Shown here in pieces: positions 49,570 through 58,142 of a stretch of DNA of 64,000 nt (positions within the stretch are counted from its first letter, which is position 1; each line of letters begins with the position of its first letter). The DNA comes from CAKOSP01 sp964369625 (GTDB taxonomy: Bacteria; Bacillota_I; Bacilli_A; RF39; UBA660). The stretch lies in the NCBI GenBank assembly GCA_964369625.1, contig CAYJFC010000001.1, forward strand, positions 18,921 to 82,920, in the 5' to 3' direction. The notes beneath the pieces are model-generated. The model was given only the letters and a program-made list of their open reading frames with translations. It searched no databases and had not been told where the DNA came from. The translations under genes and the position numbers were made by a program.

Positions 49570-49787
49570 TGTTAGAAATTATATTATTAGTAGTATCAGT
49601 TTTGTTGGTAACGCTTGTATTATTACAAAGTAATAAGGCTAGTGAAGCAGGCCAAATTATAACTGGTGGAAATGATGCATTATTTCAAAATATGAAAGAA
49701 AGAGGATTTGAATTATTTATTTCAAGACTTACATTAGTTTTAGGAATAGCATTTTTCCTTATCTCATTAATTTTATTCTTATCATAA
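49569..49787 (+). CDS. secG: Protein translocase subunit SecG
   Basis: A 72-residue protein with two membrane helices (residues 3-20 and 52-71) flanking the family's LLQSNKASEAGQIITGG and the short cytosolic loop. In Bacillus secG is followed by rnr and smpB; here three genes intervene. It ends at the first of two near-identical hairpin terminators. Confidence 0.9.
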   Translation: MLEIILLVVSVLLVTLVLLQSNKASEAGQIITGGNDALFQNMKERGFELFISRLTLVLGIAFFLISLILFLS

Positions 49788-49792
49788 GAATT

Positions 49793-49823
49793 GTTACTGA
49801 AAAATTCAGTAACTTTTTATTTG
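49793..49823 (+). terminator. Terminator of secG (first copy of a repeated hairpin)
   Basis: GTTACTGAA-AAA-TTCAGTAAC followed by TTTTTATTTG. The same element, apart from its three-base loop, recurs at 51467-51497. Confidence 0.8.
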
Positions 49824-49840
49824 CCTCTAAATATTATTTT

Positions 49841-49849
49841 TGCTATAAT
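49841..49849 (+). promoter_or_regulatory. Extended -10 promoter of the surface protein gene
   Basis: TG-C-TATAAT, 12 bases before AGGAGA. Confidence 0.55.
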
Positions 49850-49874
49850 TAAATCACGATAGGAGACTAAGCTA

Positions 49875-51461
49875 ATGGATGAAAATGTTGTCAAAATAAA
49901 AAAAGAAAAAACAAAATTAATTATATTAGTAGTATCTTTAGTAGTGTTAATCACTAGTGCTACATATGCATATTTTGTTTCATCAGTATCAAGTCCAGCA
50001 ATATCTGATGTTAATTTAGGTTCTGAAGTTTCTGGGGGATTAACATTTACTGCAGGATCTGCATTAAATTTAACAGCTAGTTTAGCAAATTTTGCAGAAG
50101 GAGATGGATCGTTATCTGGCAGTACAGAATCTTCTGCTAATTTAAAAGCCTCATCAGCAATAGGTAGTGCTACAGAAAACTATTATATATATTTTAATAT
50201 TACAGAAAATAATTTTGTATATTCACAAGATGTTAATACTCCGGAGTTACTATTAACAATAACTGATCCAAATGGTAATGAATTAACAAGTTTAACTAAT
50301 CATCCAGATTTAACTCATAAAACAGTAATAGATGCATTAACAGGAGATGAAATAACTGGGTTTGACGTTACAACTTTTAAAGGACTTATAACAGTAGATG
50401 ATTCGTATGAAATTAGTACAACAGATACAACAGTAGGTGTAACTCAAAATTGGAATGCCAAATTAACTTTTGTTAATTTAAATGTAGCTCAAACACTTAA
50501 TGAAGGTAAAGATTTTAAATCAGAGCTGATTTTGCAGAAAGATATGTACTCTTTCGCGAATATAATAACCGATAAAAATGGAGGGGTGGAATTTATAGAA
50601 TCGAAATCGACTCCTGATTTTAGTAGCGTAGCTCTAACAAATGAAGGAATGTTTGCGATGGAAGATGACCATGGAACAAGTTATTATTTTAGAGGAGCCG
50701 TCGATAATAACTGGGTGGAATTTGCAGGATTTTACTGGAGAATAATACGGATAAATGGAGATAGAAGTGTAAGATTGATTTATAGTGGAAATTCCCAACC
50801 TACTGAAAGTCAATCTGTATTTATTGGTAGTAATACACATATAGGACAAGAAATTTTTCATGATATTAGGCATCCATATAGTGTAAATTATAAATATGGT
50901 GCGACTTCTAGTGAAGTGAAAATATTATTAGAAGATTGGTATCAAAATAATTTGTTAGATATATATGGTGAAAATATACATAATGGCTATTTTTGTGGAG
51001 ATACTACAGTTCTAAGTGAAAGTGGGGAAGTAAGTGTAAATCCATTGACTAATGTAGATAAAACATATGGCTTTGGAGTCAGACAAAGTGAAAAACAACC
51101 TAAACTAGTTTGTTCTCACGAATCTGATTTGTATTTTGTTGATAATAATAATGCCAATAGAAATTTAATATATCCTATTGCCTTAATTACTGGTGATGAA
51201 TTAATGTTAGGTGGATTTGCTCATGCAAATGAACCAGGAACAAACTATTTATCTGCTGATTTTTCTTATTGGACAATGAGTCCAGATAGTTTTGGTTATA
51301 GATCTAGTGGAGGTATTGGATATTTATCAATTCATAATTATAATCTTATTTGGTCAGGTAATTCATATAATTATAATTATGTAAGACCAGTAATAAATCT
51401 AAATAAAAATGTAGTTGTTAGCGGCTCAGGCCAATGGAACGATCCTTATATTGTAAAATAA
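49875..51461 (+). CDS. Large secreted surface protein: TasA-like start and DUF6273-like C-terminal domain
   Basis: A 528-residue extracellular protein. Residues 14-35 form a signal or anchor ending ATYAYFVSSVSS, the pattern of TasA/camelysin-type proteins, followed by a Ser/Thr-rich beta domain to about residue 230. From about 270 a second domain begins (NNWVEFAGFYWRIIRINGDRSVRLIYSG) and ends with YWTMSPDSFGY and YVRPVINLNKNVVVSGSGQWNDPYIV, a module common in gut Bacillota surface proteins and related to the C-type-lectin-like DUF6273 group. No LPXTG or sortase motif is present. It is bracketed by near-identical hairpins and interrupts the secG-rnr order. Confidence 0.75.
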   Translation: MDENVVKIKKEKTKLIILVVSLVVLITSATYAYFVSSVSSPAISDVNLGSEVSGGLTFTAGSALNLTASLANFAEGDGSLSGSTESSANLKASSAIGSATENYYIYFNITENNFVYSQDVNTPELLLTITDPNGNELTSLTNHPDLTHKTVIDALTGDEITGFDVTTFKGLITVDDSYEISTTDTTVGVTQNWNAKLTFVNLNVAQTLNEGKDFKSELILQKDMYSFANIITDKNGGVEFIESKSTPDFSSVALTNEGMFAMEDDHGTSYYFRGAVDNNWVEFAGFYWRIIRINGDRSVRLIYSGNSQPTESQSVFIGSNTHIGQEIFHDIRHPYSVNYKYGATSSEVKILLEDWYQNNLLDIYGENIHNGYFCGDTTVLSESGEVSVNPLTNVDKTYGFGVRQSEKQPKLVCSHESDLYFVDNNNANRNLIYPIALITGDELMLGGFAHANEPGTNYLSADFSYWTMSPDSFGYRSSGGIGYLSIHNYNLIWSGNSYNYNYVRPVINLNKNVVVSGSGQWNDPYIVK

Positions 51462-51466
51462 AAAAA

Positions 51467-51497
51467 GTTACTGAATTTTTCAGTAACTTTTTATTTG
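51467..51497 (+). terminator. Terminator of the surface protein gene (second copy)
   Basis: GTTACTGAA-TTT-TTCAGTAAC followed by TTTTTATTTG, overlapping the 3' end of gltX. The stem and tail equal those at 49793-49823. Confidence 0.8.
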
Positions 51498-53122
51498 AAA
51501 TAAATATTTATTCTATCGATTAATTTATCTTTGCCTAATATATTTATAATATCGTATAGGTTAGGACTTAAATTCTTTTTAGTGATCATTATTCTTATAA
51601 TTTTACAAAAGTCAGCAGTTGTTCCTTTAAAATTTTCAGGATTAGCTTTAAATGCTTTTCTATCATTAGTAAATCCAATAGAATTAGCATACTCTGCTAA
51701 TTTAGTAAACCATTCTTCTTGTGAATCATTATTAGAGTAAATATTTGTAAAGTAATTAATAAGATCATCTTTAGTAACGTTTGTTACTTCTTCATATTCA
51801 TCAGTATTTTTATTAAATAATTCATCAAACATAAACCAGTATATATTTTTTATATCACTATAAGCAGATATATCTTTTCTAGGTTTAGGTACTTCTCTTT
51901 CAATATTTAACATTGCTGTAGTATAATCTGACTTATCTTTAATTAAATTATAAAATTCTAAATCATATTTACTAGTATATTCTAATAAGTTAGTGTATAT
52001 TTCTTTCGCTGTTAAATTACAAAAATAAGTTTTTGATATATTAATTAATTTTTCATAATCAAATATTGGTCCTGTAATAGACATTTTATTAAAATTAAAT
52101 TCGAAATCACTTATTTGTTTATCTGAGTTAGCTAAATACCACTCTTCAAAATTAGAATTCATTATAGTTGCTAAATATAATTTAATAACTTCATGAGGAA
52201 TACCTTTTTCATTATAAAAACTTATAGCTGCCCAAGGATCTTTTCTCTTAGATAATTTTCTAATTGTGTCCCCATCTTTAATATTAACAGGAGATATATG
52301 AGCATACTTTGGTAAATCAAAACCTAATACTTTAAATAATTGATCATGTTTTGGATAACTAGATATCCATTCATCACCACGTATAACATGAGTTGTTCCC
52401 ATTAAGTGATCATCTATAGCATGTGCAAAGTGATATGTAGGAAGTCCATCAGATTTTAAAATAACTTCATCAATATCATTTTCAGGCATTTCTATTTTAC
52501 CTCTGATTAAATCATTTAAAACAACTTTGTTATAAAATGATCCAGGGGATTTTAATCTAATAATATATTTTTCATTGTTATTAATTTTGTTAATAACTTC
52601 TTCCTTTGTTAGTTCACTACATTTAGCAAACTTTCCGTAGTATCCGATCCTTTGTTTTTTCTTTTCTTGAGATTCTCTTATAGTAGAGATTTCTTCTTGA
52701 GAACAAAAACAAGGATATGCTTTGTTTTCTTCAATTAATTTTTTTGCATAAGCTTTATATATATCTTGTCTTTCGCTTTGCAAATATGGTCCATATTCTC
52801 CACCGATAGTGTGGCCTTCATCAAATGTTATATTTAATTCTTTTAATCCATTAATAATAGCTTCTGTTCCATTTTCAACTTCTCTTTTTTGATCAGTGTC
52901 TTCAACTCTAAGATAAAATATACCTCCAGATTGTTTTGTGTAACAGTAACCAGTATAAGCTCCTGAAATATTTCCAATATGCATTGACCCAGTAGGGCTA
53001 GGTGCAAATCTAGAAACTATTTTTTCTTCTGATAAATTTCTTTTTTGATATTTAGCATCATAATATTCCCAATTGTTTATTACATTTGGAATTATTAATT
53101 CTGCATATTCTTTGTTTGTCAT
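51491..53122 (-). CDS. gltX: Glutamyl-tRNA synthetase with N-terminal extension
   Basis: A class I synthetase of 543 residues. The HIGH motif appears in RFAPSPTGSMHIGN and the KMSKS equivalent as LSKRKD; YLRVEDTDQKREV and the CFCSQEE loop are family features. About 38 residues precede RFAPSPTG, where most enzymes have fewer than ten, and overall length exceeds the usual 485. The N-terminal start at MTNKEY has GGGAGAAG before it. Whether it is discriminating or also charges tRNA-Gln cannot be told from sequence. Confidence 0.92.
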   Translation of the reverse strand: MTNKEYAELIIPNVINNWEYYDAKYQKRNLSEEKIVSRFAPSPTGSMHIGNISGAYTGYCYTKQSGGIFYLRVEDTDQKREVENGTEAIINGLKELNITFDEGHTIGGEYGPYLQSERQDIYKAYAKKLIEENKAYPCFCSQEEISTIRESQEKKKQRIGYYGKFAKCSELTKEEVINKINNNEKYIIRLKSPGSFYNKVVLNDLIRGKIEMPENDIDEVILKSDGLPTYHFAHAIDDHLMGTTHVIRGDEWISSYPKHDQLFKVLGFDLPKYAHISPVNIKDGDTIRKLSKRKDPWAAISFYNEKGIPHEVIKLYLATIMNSNFEEWYLANSDKQISDFEFNFNKMSITGPIFDYEKLINISKTYFCNLTAKEIYTNLLEYTSKYDLEFYNLIKDKSDYTTAMLNIEREVPKPRKDISAYSDIKNIYWFMFDELFNKNTDEYEEVTNVTKDDLINYFTNIYSNNDSQEEWFTKLAEYANSIGFTNDRKAFKANPENFKGTTADFCKIIRIMITKKNLSPNLYDIINILGKDKLIDRINIYFK

Positions 53123-53194
53123 AGTACTTCTCCCTTTCTTTAATATAATACTACAAACTTTCACAAAAATAAATAATAATATTTTATAAAAATG

Positions 53195-53203
53195 TGTTAT
53201 AAT
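53195..53203 (+). promoter_or_regulatory. Extended -10 promoter of the prepilin-like gene
   Basis: TG-T-TATAAT ending 15 bases before the ATG, which would leave a leader of only about eight bases. Confidence 0.5.
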
Positions 53204-53217
53204 TGATATGTGATAAT

Positions 53218-53586
53218 ATGAATAAAAAAGGTTTTACTATTATGGAACTTTTAGTTACCATAGCAATAATAGCTATTATTGGTTCAGCAAGTATTTTAAG
53301 TTATAATGCTGTAATGAATAATACGCGTGATGAAGAATATGAAAAATATATAGAAAATATAGAATCTGCAGCATGTACTTATGCTTCAGTGAAAAATTTA
53401 AGAGATACTTGTAGCGATACTATTTGTGAACTTACTCTTAATAAGAATGATTTATTACTTGAAGGATATTTAAAAGAAAAAGATATCTTAGTGGTAAAAG
53501 AAGAAAAACTGCCAAATGAATTAATTAAAGTCACATGGAATAGTGATGGCGAAAAAAATTGTTTATATGAAGAAGCAGATAAGTAG
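53218..53586 (+). CDS. Type IV prepilin-like (pseudopilin) protein
   Basis: A 122-residue protein with a class III prepilin signal: MNKKGFTIMELLVTIAIIAI, with the glycine before the processed Phe and Glu at position +5. The rest is a short globular domain with four cysteines (AACTYASV, TCSDTICE, NCLYE) likely forming disulfides. No pilin peptidase, ATPase or com genes are near. There is no Shine-Dalgarno site before the ATG. The function could be a DNA-uptake pseudopilin, but only the N-terminal signature supports this. Confidence 0.75.
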   Translation: MNKKGFTIMELLVTIAIIAIIGSASILSYNAVMNNTRDEEYEKYIENIESAACTYASVKNLRDTCSDTICELTLNKNDLLLEGYLKEKDILVVKEEKLPNELIKVTWNSDGEKNCLYEEADK

Positions 53587-53595
53587 GAGAATATG

Positions 53596-55734
53596 ATGAA
53601 AGAAAAAATAATAAGTGTACTAGATAACATTAATAAAGCAAAATCTTTAATGGAAATAAATGATTTATTAGGACTTAAAACAGTAGAAGAATATCAAGAA
53701 CTAACTAATGAAGTGAAAAATTTAATTGAAGAAGGATTAATGCATGAAACAAAACATAATGAATATTTATTAATGAAATTTTGTTCATCACTTAAAAGTG
53801 GATATGTAAAAGTAAATAGAGCAGGTAACGGATTTTTAGATTATGGGGCTGAAAAAGATATATATATATATAAGGAAAATTTAAATGGTGCAATTGAAAA
53901 TGACTTTGTACTAGTAGATGTGTATACTTATCATGGTAAAAAAGAAGGAAAAGTAATAAAAATACTTAAAAGAGATTTAAACAATATAATTGGAGAAATT
54001 ACTTTTGTAAAAGATAATCTAGTCTTTGTTCCAGATGATAAAAAAATGAATTTAAAAATAACGCTAGCTAGAGAAAGTACATCGCAGTGCGTTGAAGGTC
54101 ATAAAGTATTAGTAAAAGTAACTAAAAAAGTAGATAATGTTCATTATATAGGAGAAGTTACAAAAATACTTGGACATAAAAATGATCCAGGTGTAGATAT
54201 AATGTCTATTGCTTGTAAACATGATATCGAAATTGAGTTTAGTGATGAAGTAGAACGTGAACTTGAAGATATACCAAAAGAAGTTGATGAAAAAAGTTTA
54301 GAAAAAAGACTTAATTTAATGAAGAAAACTATTTTTACAATAGATGGTGCAGACACTAAAGATATAGATGATGCTATAAGTTTAGAAGAAATTAATGGTA
54401 ATTATCTTTTAGGAGTACATATTGCTGATGTATCACATTACGTAAAAGTTGGAAGTGCATTATATGATACTGCCTATCAAAGAGGAACATCTTCTTATTT
54501 AGCAGATACTGTAATACCAATGATTCCACATCAATTGTCAAATGGTATATGTTCACTTAACCCTGAAGTAACGAGACTTACTTTAAGTTGTTTTATGGAA
54601 ATAGATAAAAATGGTAAAGTAGTGAATTATGATATTTTAGAATCTGTTATAAAATCTTGTAAAAAAATGACATATAAAGATGTTAATAGTATATTAATGG
54701 ATAATGTTATTCCAAGTGGATACGAAGAATACTCAGATAAATTAATTAAAATGAATGAACTTGCAAAAATTCTTAGAAAAGAAAAAGTATCAAGAGGATA
54801 TATTGAATTTGATTTAGATGAAGCTAAAATTATTCAAGATGAAACAGGAAAAGCAGTAGATGTTAAACGTAGACTACGCTTTGATGCTGAAAAAATGATT
54901 GAAGATTTTATGATTGTTGCTAACGAAACGGTTGCTTCACATATATATAATATGGATTTACCATTTGTTTATAGAATTCATGATGTTCCTAATTCAGAAA
55001 AATTAGAAGATTTCACAAACTTTATAAAAGCATTAGGTTATCAGTTAGAAACTAAAGTTATTGGTTTGACAGGAAAAACAATGCAAGACATATTATCGGA
55101 ACTTAAAGATAAAGAAGAATTTGAAATATTAAGTGATATGTTACTTCGTAGTATGAAAAAAGCTATTTATAGTTCAAGTAACATTGGACATTTTGGGTTA
55201 GGTTCTAAAAACTATACTCACTTTACATCACCAATTAGAAGATTTCCAGATTTAACAGTTCATAGATTGCTTCGTACTTATTTATTTAATAATGATTTAA
55301 GCATTGAAACAATAAATTATAACAATGAGTATTTAGTTCCACTTACAGAGCACTCAAGTGAAAGAGAACTTGCTGCAGTTGAAGCAGAACGCGAAGTTGA
55401 TGACATGAAAATGGCAGAATACATGGAAGATTATATTGGTGTTGAATTCGAAGGAATGATTACTAGTGTTACTACATTCGGTATGTTTATTAAATTAGAA
55501 AATTTAATTGAAGGGTTAGTTCATATTTCAACATTAAAAGGTTTTTATGAATATGTGCCAGAGATGCTTTCGTTAGTTTCTAAAGATAAAAGTAAAAAAT
55601 ATCGTTTAGGAGATAAGGTAAAAGTTAAAGTAACAAATGCTAGCAAAGAAAATGCAACAATAGATTTTGAAATAATAGAGGATGAACAATGGAAGTCAAA
55701 AACAAAAAGGCCTATTTCAACTACGAAATATTAA
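53596..55734 (+). CDS. rnr: Ribonuclease R
   Basis: A 3'-5' exoribonuclease that degrades structured RNA and, with SmpB-tmRNA, defective mRNAs. The RNB catalytic core shows GADTKDIDDAISLE (metal-binding aspartates), and the S1 domain at the C-terminus begins YIGVEFEGMITSVTTFGMFIKL. N-terminal cold-shock domains are present; length 712 is near the family norm. ATG 53596 has AGGAG six bases upstream; ATG 53593 is only three bases away. It overlaps smpB by 46 bases. Confidence 0.95.
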   Translation: MKEKIISVLDNINKAKSLMEINDLLGLKTVEEYQELTNEVKNLIEEGLMHETKHNEYLLMKFCSSLKSGYVKVNRAGNGFLDYGAEKDIYIYKENLNGAIENDFVLVDVYTYHGKKEGKVIKILKRDLNNIIGEITFVKDNLVFVPDDKKMNLKITLARESTSQCVEGHKVLVKVTKKVDNVHYIGEVTKILGHKNDPGVDIMSIACKHDIEIEFSDEVERELEDIPKEVDEKSLEKRLNLMKKTIFTIDGADTKDIDDAISLEEINGNYLLGVHIADVSHYVKVGSALYDTAYQRGTSSYLADTVIPMIPHQLSNGICSLNPEVTRLTLSCFMEIDKNGKVVNYDILESVIKSCKKMTYKDVNSILMDNVIPSGYEEYSDKLIKMNELAKILRKEKVSRGYIEFDLDEAKIIQDETGKAVDVKRRLRFDAEKMIEDFMIVANETVASHIYNMDLPFVYRIHDVPNSEKLEDFTNFIKALGYQLETKVIGLTGKTMQDILSELKDKEEFEILSDMLLRSMKKAIYSSSNIGHFGLGSKNYTHFTSPIRRFPDLTVHRLLRTYLFNNDLSIETINYNNEYLVPLTEHSSERELAAVEAEREVDDMKMAEYMEDYIGVEFEGMITSVTTFGMFIKLENLIEGLVHISTLKGFYEYVPEMLSLVSKDKSKKYRLGDKVKVKVTNASKENATIDFEIIEDEQWKSKTKRPISTTKY

Positions 55735-56117
55735 ATGAATATGAAGCTGGTATTGTTTTAACAGGCACAGAAATAAAATCGATTAGACTTGGTAAAACAG
55801 ATATCAAAGATTCATATGTGAGAATAAAAAATAATGAAGCTTTTATAGTTAATATGTATATAGCGAAATATGAAGAAGGTAATATTTTTAATCATGATGA
55901 AACAAGAGAAAGAAAATTGCTTTTACACAAAAAAGAAATTTTAAAGTTAAAAAAAGATTCTGAACAAGATGGAATATCTTTAATACCTTTAAAAATATAT
56001 ATTACAAGAGCCAAAGCTAAAATATTAGTAGGTCTTGGAAAAGGAAAAAAATTATATGATAAAAAGGAAGTTATCAAAAAAAGAGATATGGAAAGAGAAG
56101 TGAAATATTATAAATGA
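55689..56117 (+). CDS. smpB: SsrA-binding protein SmpB
   Basis: The tmRNA partner in trans-translation. The 142-residue OB-fold protein has FNYEILNEYEAGIVLTGTEIKSIR, ISLIPLKIYITRAKAKILVGLGKGKKLYDKK and the C-terminal basic tail (KKRDMEREVKYYK). It starts inside rnr in another frame, with GAGG near 55678-55681. rnr-smpB is a conserved pair; no tmRNA gene is seen nearby. Confidence 0.95.
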   Translation: MEVKNKKAYFNYEILNEYEAGIVLTGTEIKSIRLGKTDIKDSYVRIKNNEAFIVNMYIAKYEEGNIFNHDETRERKLLLHKKEILKLKKDSEQDGISLIPLKIYITRAKAKILVGLGKGKKLYDKKEVIKKRDMEREVKYYK

Positions 56118-57157
56118 GAAAGTTAAAGAAAAAACAGTTAATAACTATTGTTATTAGTTTAATTTTTATCTTAGCAGCAGTAGTAGGAGCATATTTTTTA
56201 TTATCAAAGGAAGAAGTAAAAAAAGATGTTAAACCACAAGAAGAAACTATAGTAGAAGAAAAAGAAGTCACAATAGTTGACGTTGACTCTACAAGTAGAC
56301 CTTTTGCTGTAATGATTAATAATCACTCTGATGTTAGACCATATCACTCTGGTATGCAAGATGCTTATATATTATATGAAATAATAGTAGAAGGTGGAAT
56401 AACAAGATACATGGGGCTATTTAAAGATGTTGAAACAGCAAGAATAGCAGGTATCAGAAGTGCTAGACATTATTATTTAGATTACGCTATGGAAAATGAT
56501 GCATTTTATATTCATTGGGGCTATAGTCCACAAGCAATAAGTGATATATATTCACTTGGTATAAATTCATTTGAAGTTGGATCAAATTATTATGCTTACC
56601 GAGATAGTTCACTTCCAGTTGCAACGGAACATCAAACATATACTAGTATGGCTGATTTAAATAGTGCAATTGCTACTAAAGGTTATAGAATGGAAACTAA
56701 TAAAGAGTTACTACTCAATTATAGTGCAGAATCTATAAATCAAACAAAAATAGAAAATGTAGTTGATGCTACAAATATTAATATTAAATTTTCATCTTCA
56801 TATACTACAAGTTTTACATATGATGAAATAAATAAGGTTTATATGAATAGTATCAATAATGTTAGTCATACTGATTATGTAACAGGAGCGCAGTATAGCT
56901 TTAAAAATATAATTACATATACAGTAAATAATTATACTATTCCAGGCGATGATAAAAATAGACAAAATATAGAAAATATTGGTTCTGGTACTGGATATTA
57001 TATATCAGAAGGTAAAGCAGTTCCAATCAATTGGTCTAAATCATCAAGAGATGAGCAAACAATATATACATATGAAAATGGCGAAGAATTAATTGTTAAT
57101 GATGGAAATACATATATAGCTATTCAACCAACAGGACAGTCACTGGAGATTAGCTAA
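56114..57157 (+). CDS. DUF3048 (YerB-like) extracytoplasmic protein
   Basis: A 347-residue protein anchored by one membrane segment (residues 9-30) with no lipobox. The external part carries the DUF3048 signatures RPFAVMINNHSDVRPYHSG, ILYEIIVEGGITRYMGLF, IAGIRSARHYYLDYA and FYIHWGYSP. Bacillus YerB is a lipoprotein of unknown function, perhaps cell-wall related. It overlaps smpB by four bases. Confidence 0.9.
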   Translation: MRKLKKKQLITIVISLIFILAAVVGAYFLLSKEEVKKDVKPQEETIVEEKEVTIVDVDSTSRPFAVMINNHSDVRPYHSGMQDAYILYEIIVEGGITRYMGLFKDVETARIAGIRSARHYYLDYAMENDAFYIHWGYSPQAISDIYSLGINSFEVGSNYYAYRDSSLPVATEHQTYTSMADLNSAIATKGYRMETNKELLLNYSAESINQTKIENVVDATNINIKFSSSYTTSFTYDEINKVYMNSINNVSHTDYVTGAQYSFKNIITYTVNNYTIPGDDKNRQNIENIGSGTGYYISEGKAVPINWSKSSRDEQTIYTYENGEELIVNDGNTYIAIQPTGQSLEIS

Positions 57158-57264
57158 TGGTTGAAATTATTACAAAGTTTATTTTAGATAATTATATAGC
57201 AATAGTAATAGTAACTGTATTATTAGCAGTTGCTTTAATAGGTATTGTTAAAAATAAAAAATAA
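57157..57264 (+). CDS. 35-residue single-helix membrane peptide
   Basis: ATG 57157 shares TAATG with the stop of the DUF3048 gene, and GGAG lies eight bases upstream. The product has a short N-terminal amphipathic part, one membrane helix (IAIVIVTVLLAVALIGIV) and a KNKK end. The good translation signals and membrane pattern support a real gene. I know no family for it. It lies between yerB-like and cdaA. Confidence 0.6.
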   Translation: MVEIITKFILDNYIAIVIVTVLLAVALIGIVKNKK

Positions 57265-57272
57265 AAATAGAC

Positions 57273-57301
57273 TTTATAATTATATAGAAATTTGATATAA
57301 T
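57273..57301 (+). promoter_or_regulatory. Promoter of cdaA
   Basis: TTTATA (57273-57278), 17-base spacer ending TGA, TATAAT (57296-57301). Confidence 0.6.
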
Positions 57302-57329
57302 TATAAAGCAAATTTAAGGAAGGTGAATT

Positions 57330-58142
57330 ATGGAATTTATATGGTCGCTATTTACAAGATTATTAGATATTTGTATAGTGTGGATAACATTTTATTATTT
57401 TTTAAAGAATATTAAAAACAATATCAAAATGGCCCTTATAGTAAAAGGTATAATAATTTTATTAGTAGTTAAATTTTTAAGTGATATACTTAATTTATAT
57501 ACGGTAGGAATTATTTTGGAGTATATAGTTCAGTGGGGACCTCTTGCATTAATCGTAATATTCCAACCTGAAATACGTAGTGTTTTAGAATCGGTTGGTA
57601 GAACTCAACTTCTTGGAAGACATAAAGTGCTAACGCTTGATGAAAGAGAAAAAATAGTATTCGAAATTATGAAATCTATAGAATACTTTTCAAAACATAG
57701 AATTGGTTCATTAATAGTAATAGAAAGAGAAATATCGTTACAAGAATATATAGAATCATCTACAAAAGTTTACGCTGATTTAACAGATGAACTTTTAGAA
57801 ACTATCTTCTTTCCAAACTCACCAATGCATGATGGTGGTATTATAATTCAAGGGGATAGAGTAACATGCGCAGGAGCAGTATTTAAAACTAGTATGAATC
57901 CTAATATTTCTAAACGTTTAGGAACTAGACATAGAGCAGCTTTAGGTATAGCTGAAGAAAGTGATGCACTTGCATTAGTTGTATCTGAGGAAACTGGTAG
58001 AATAAGTATCGCTATGGAAGGAGAGTTAAACTATAATTTATCTATAGATGAATTTAGAATGTTATTAATAGAAGCTCTAAGTCCAAAAGCTGAAGTGTTC
58101 TTTGATGCTGATGATGAAAAGGACGGTGTAGAAAATGCGTAA
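57330..58142 (+). CDS. cdaA: Diadenylate cyclase CdaA
   Basis: CdaA makes c-di-AMP, which controls potassium, osmolytes and wall homeostasis. Three membrane segments occupy residues 10-85; the DAC domain follows with the catalytic DGA-type loop MHDGGIIIQGD and RHRAALGIAEESDA. GRTQLLGRHK is the linker. Length 270 is normal. It overlaps cdaR by eight bases. Confidence 0.96.
   Translation: MEFIWSLFTRLLDICIVWITFYYFLKNIKNNIKMALIVKGIIILLVVKFLSDILNLYTVGIILEYIVQWGPLALIVIFQPEIRSVLESVGRTQLLGRHKVLTLDEREKIVFEIMKSIEYFSKHRIGSLIVIEREISLQEYIESSTKVYADLTDELLETIFFPNSPMHDGGIIIQGDRVTCAGAVFKTSMNPNISKRLGTRHRAALGIAEESDALALVVSEETGRISIAMEGELNYNLSIDEFRMLLIEALSPKAEVFFDADDEKDGVENA

Noticed and set aside
56118..57330. 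tmRNA gene next to smpB
   Set aside because: The space after smpB is filled by a DUF3048 gene; no tRNA-like ends or ANDxxLAA-type tag frame was seen.
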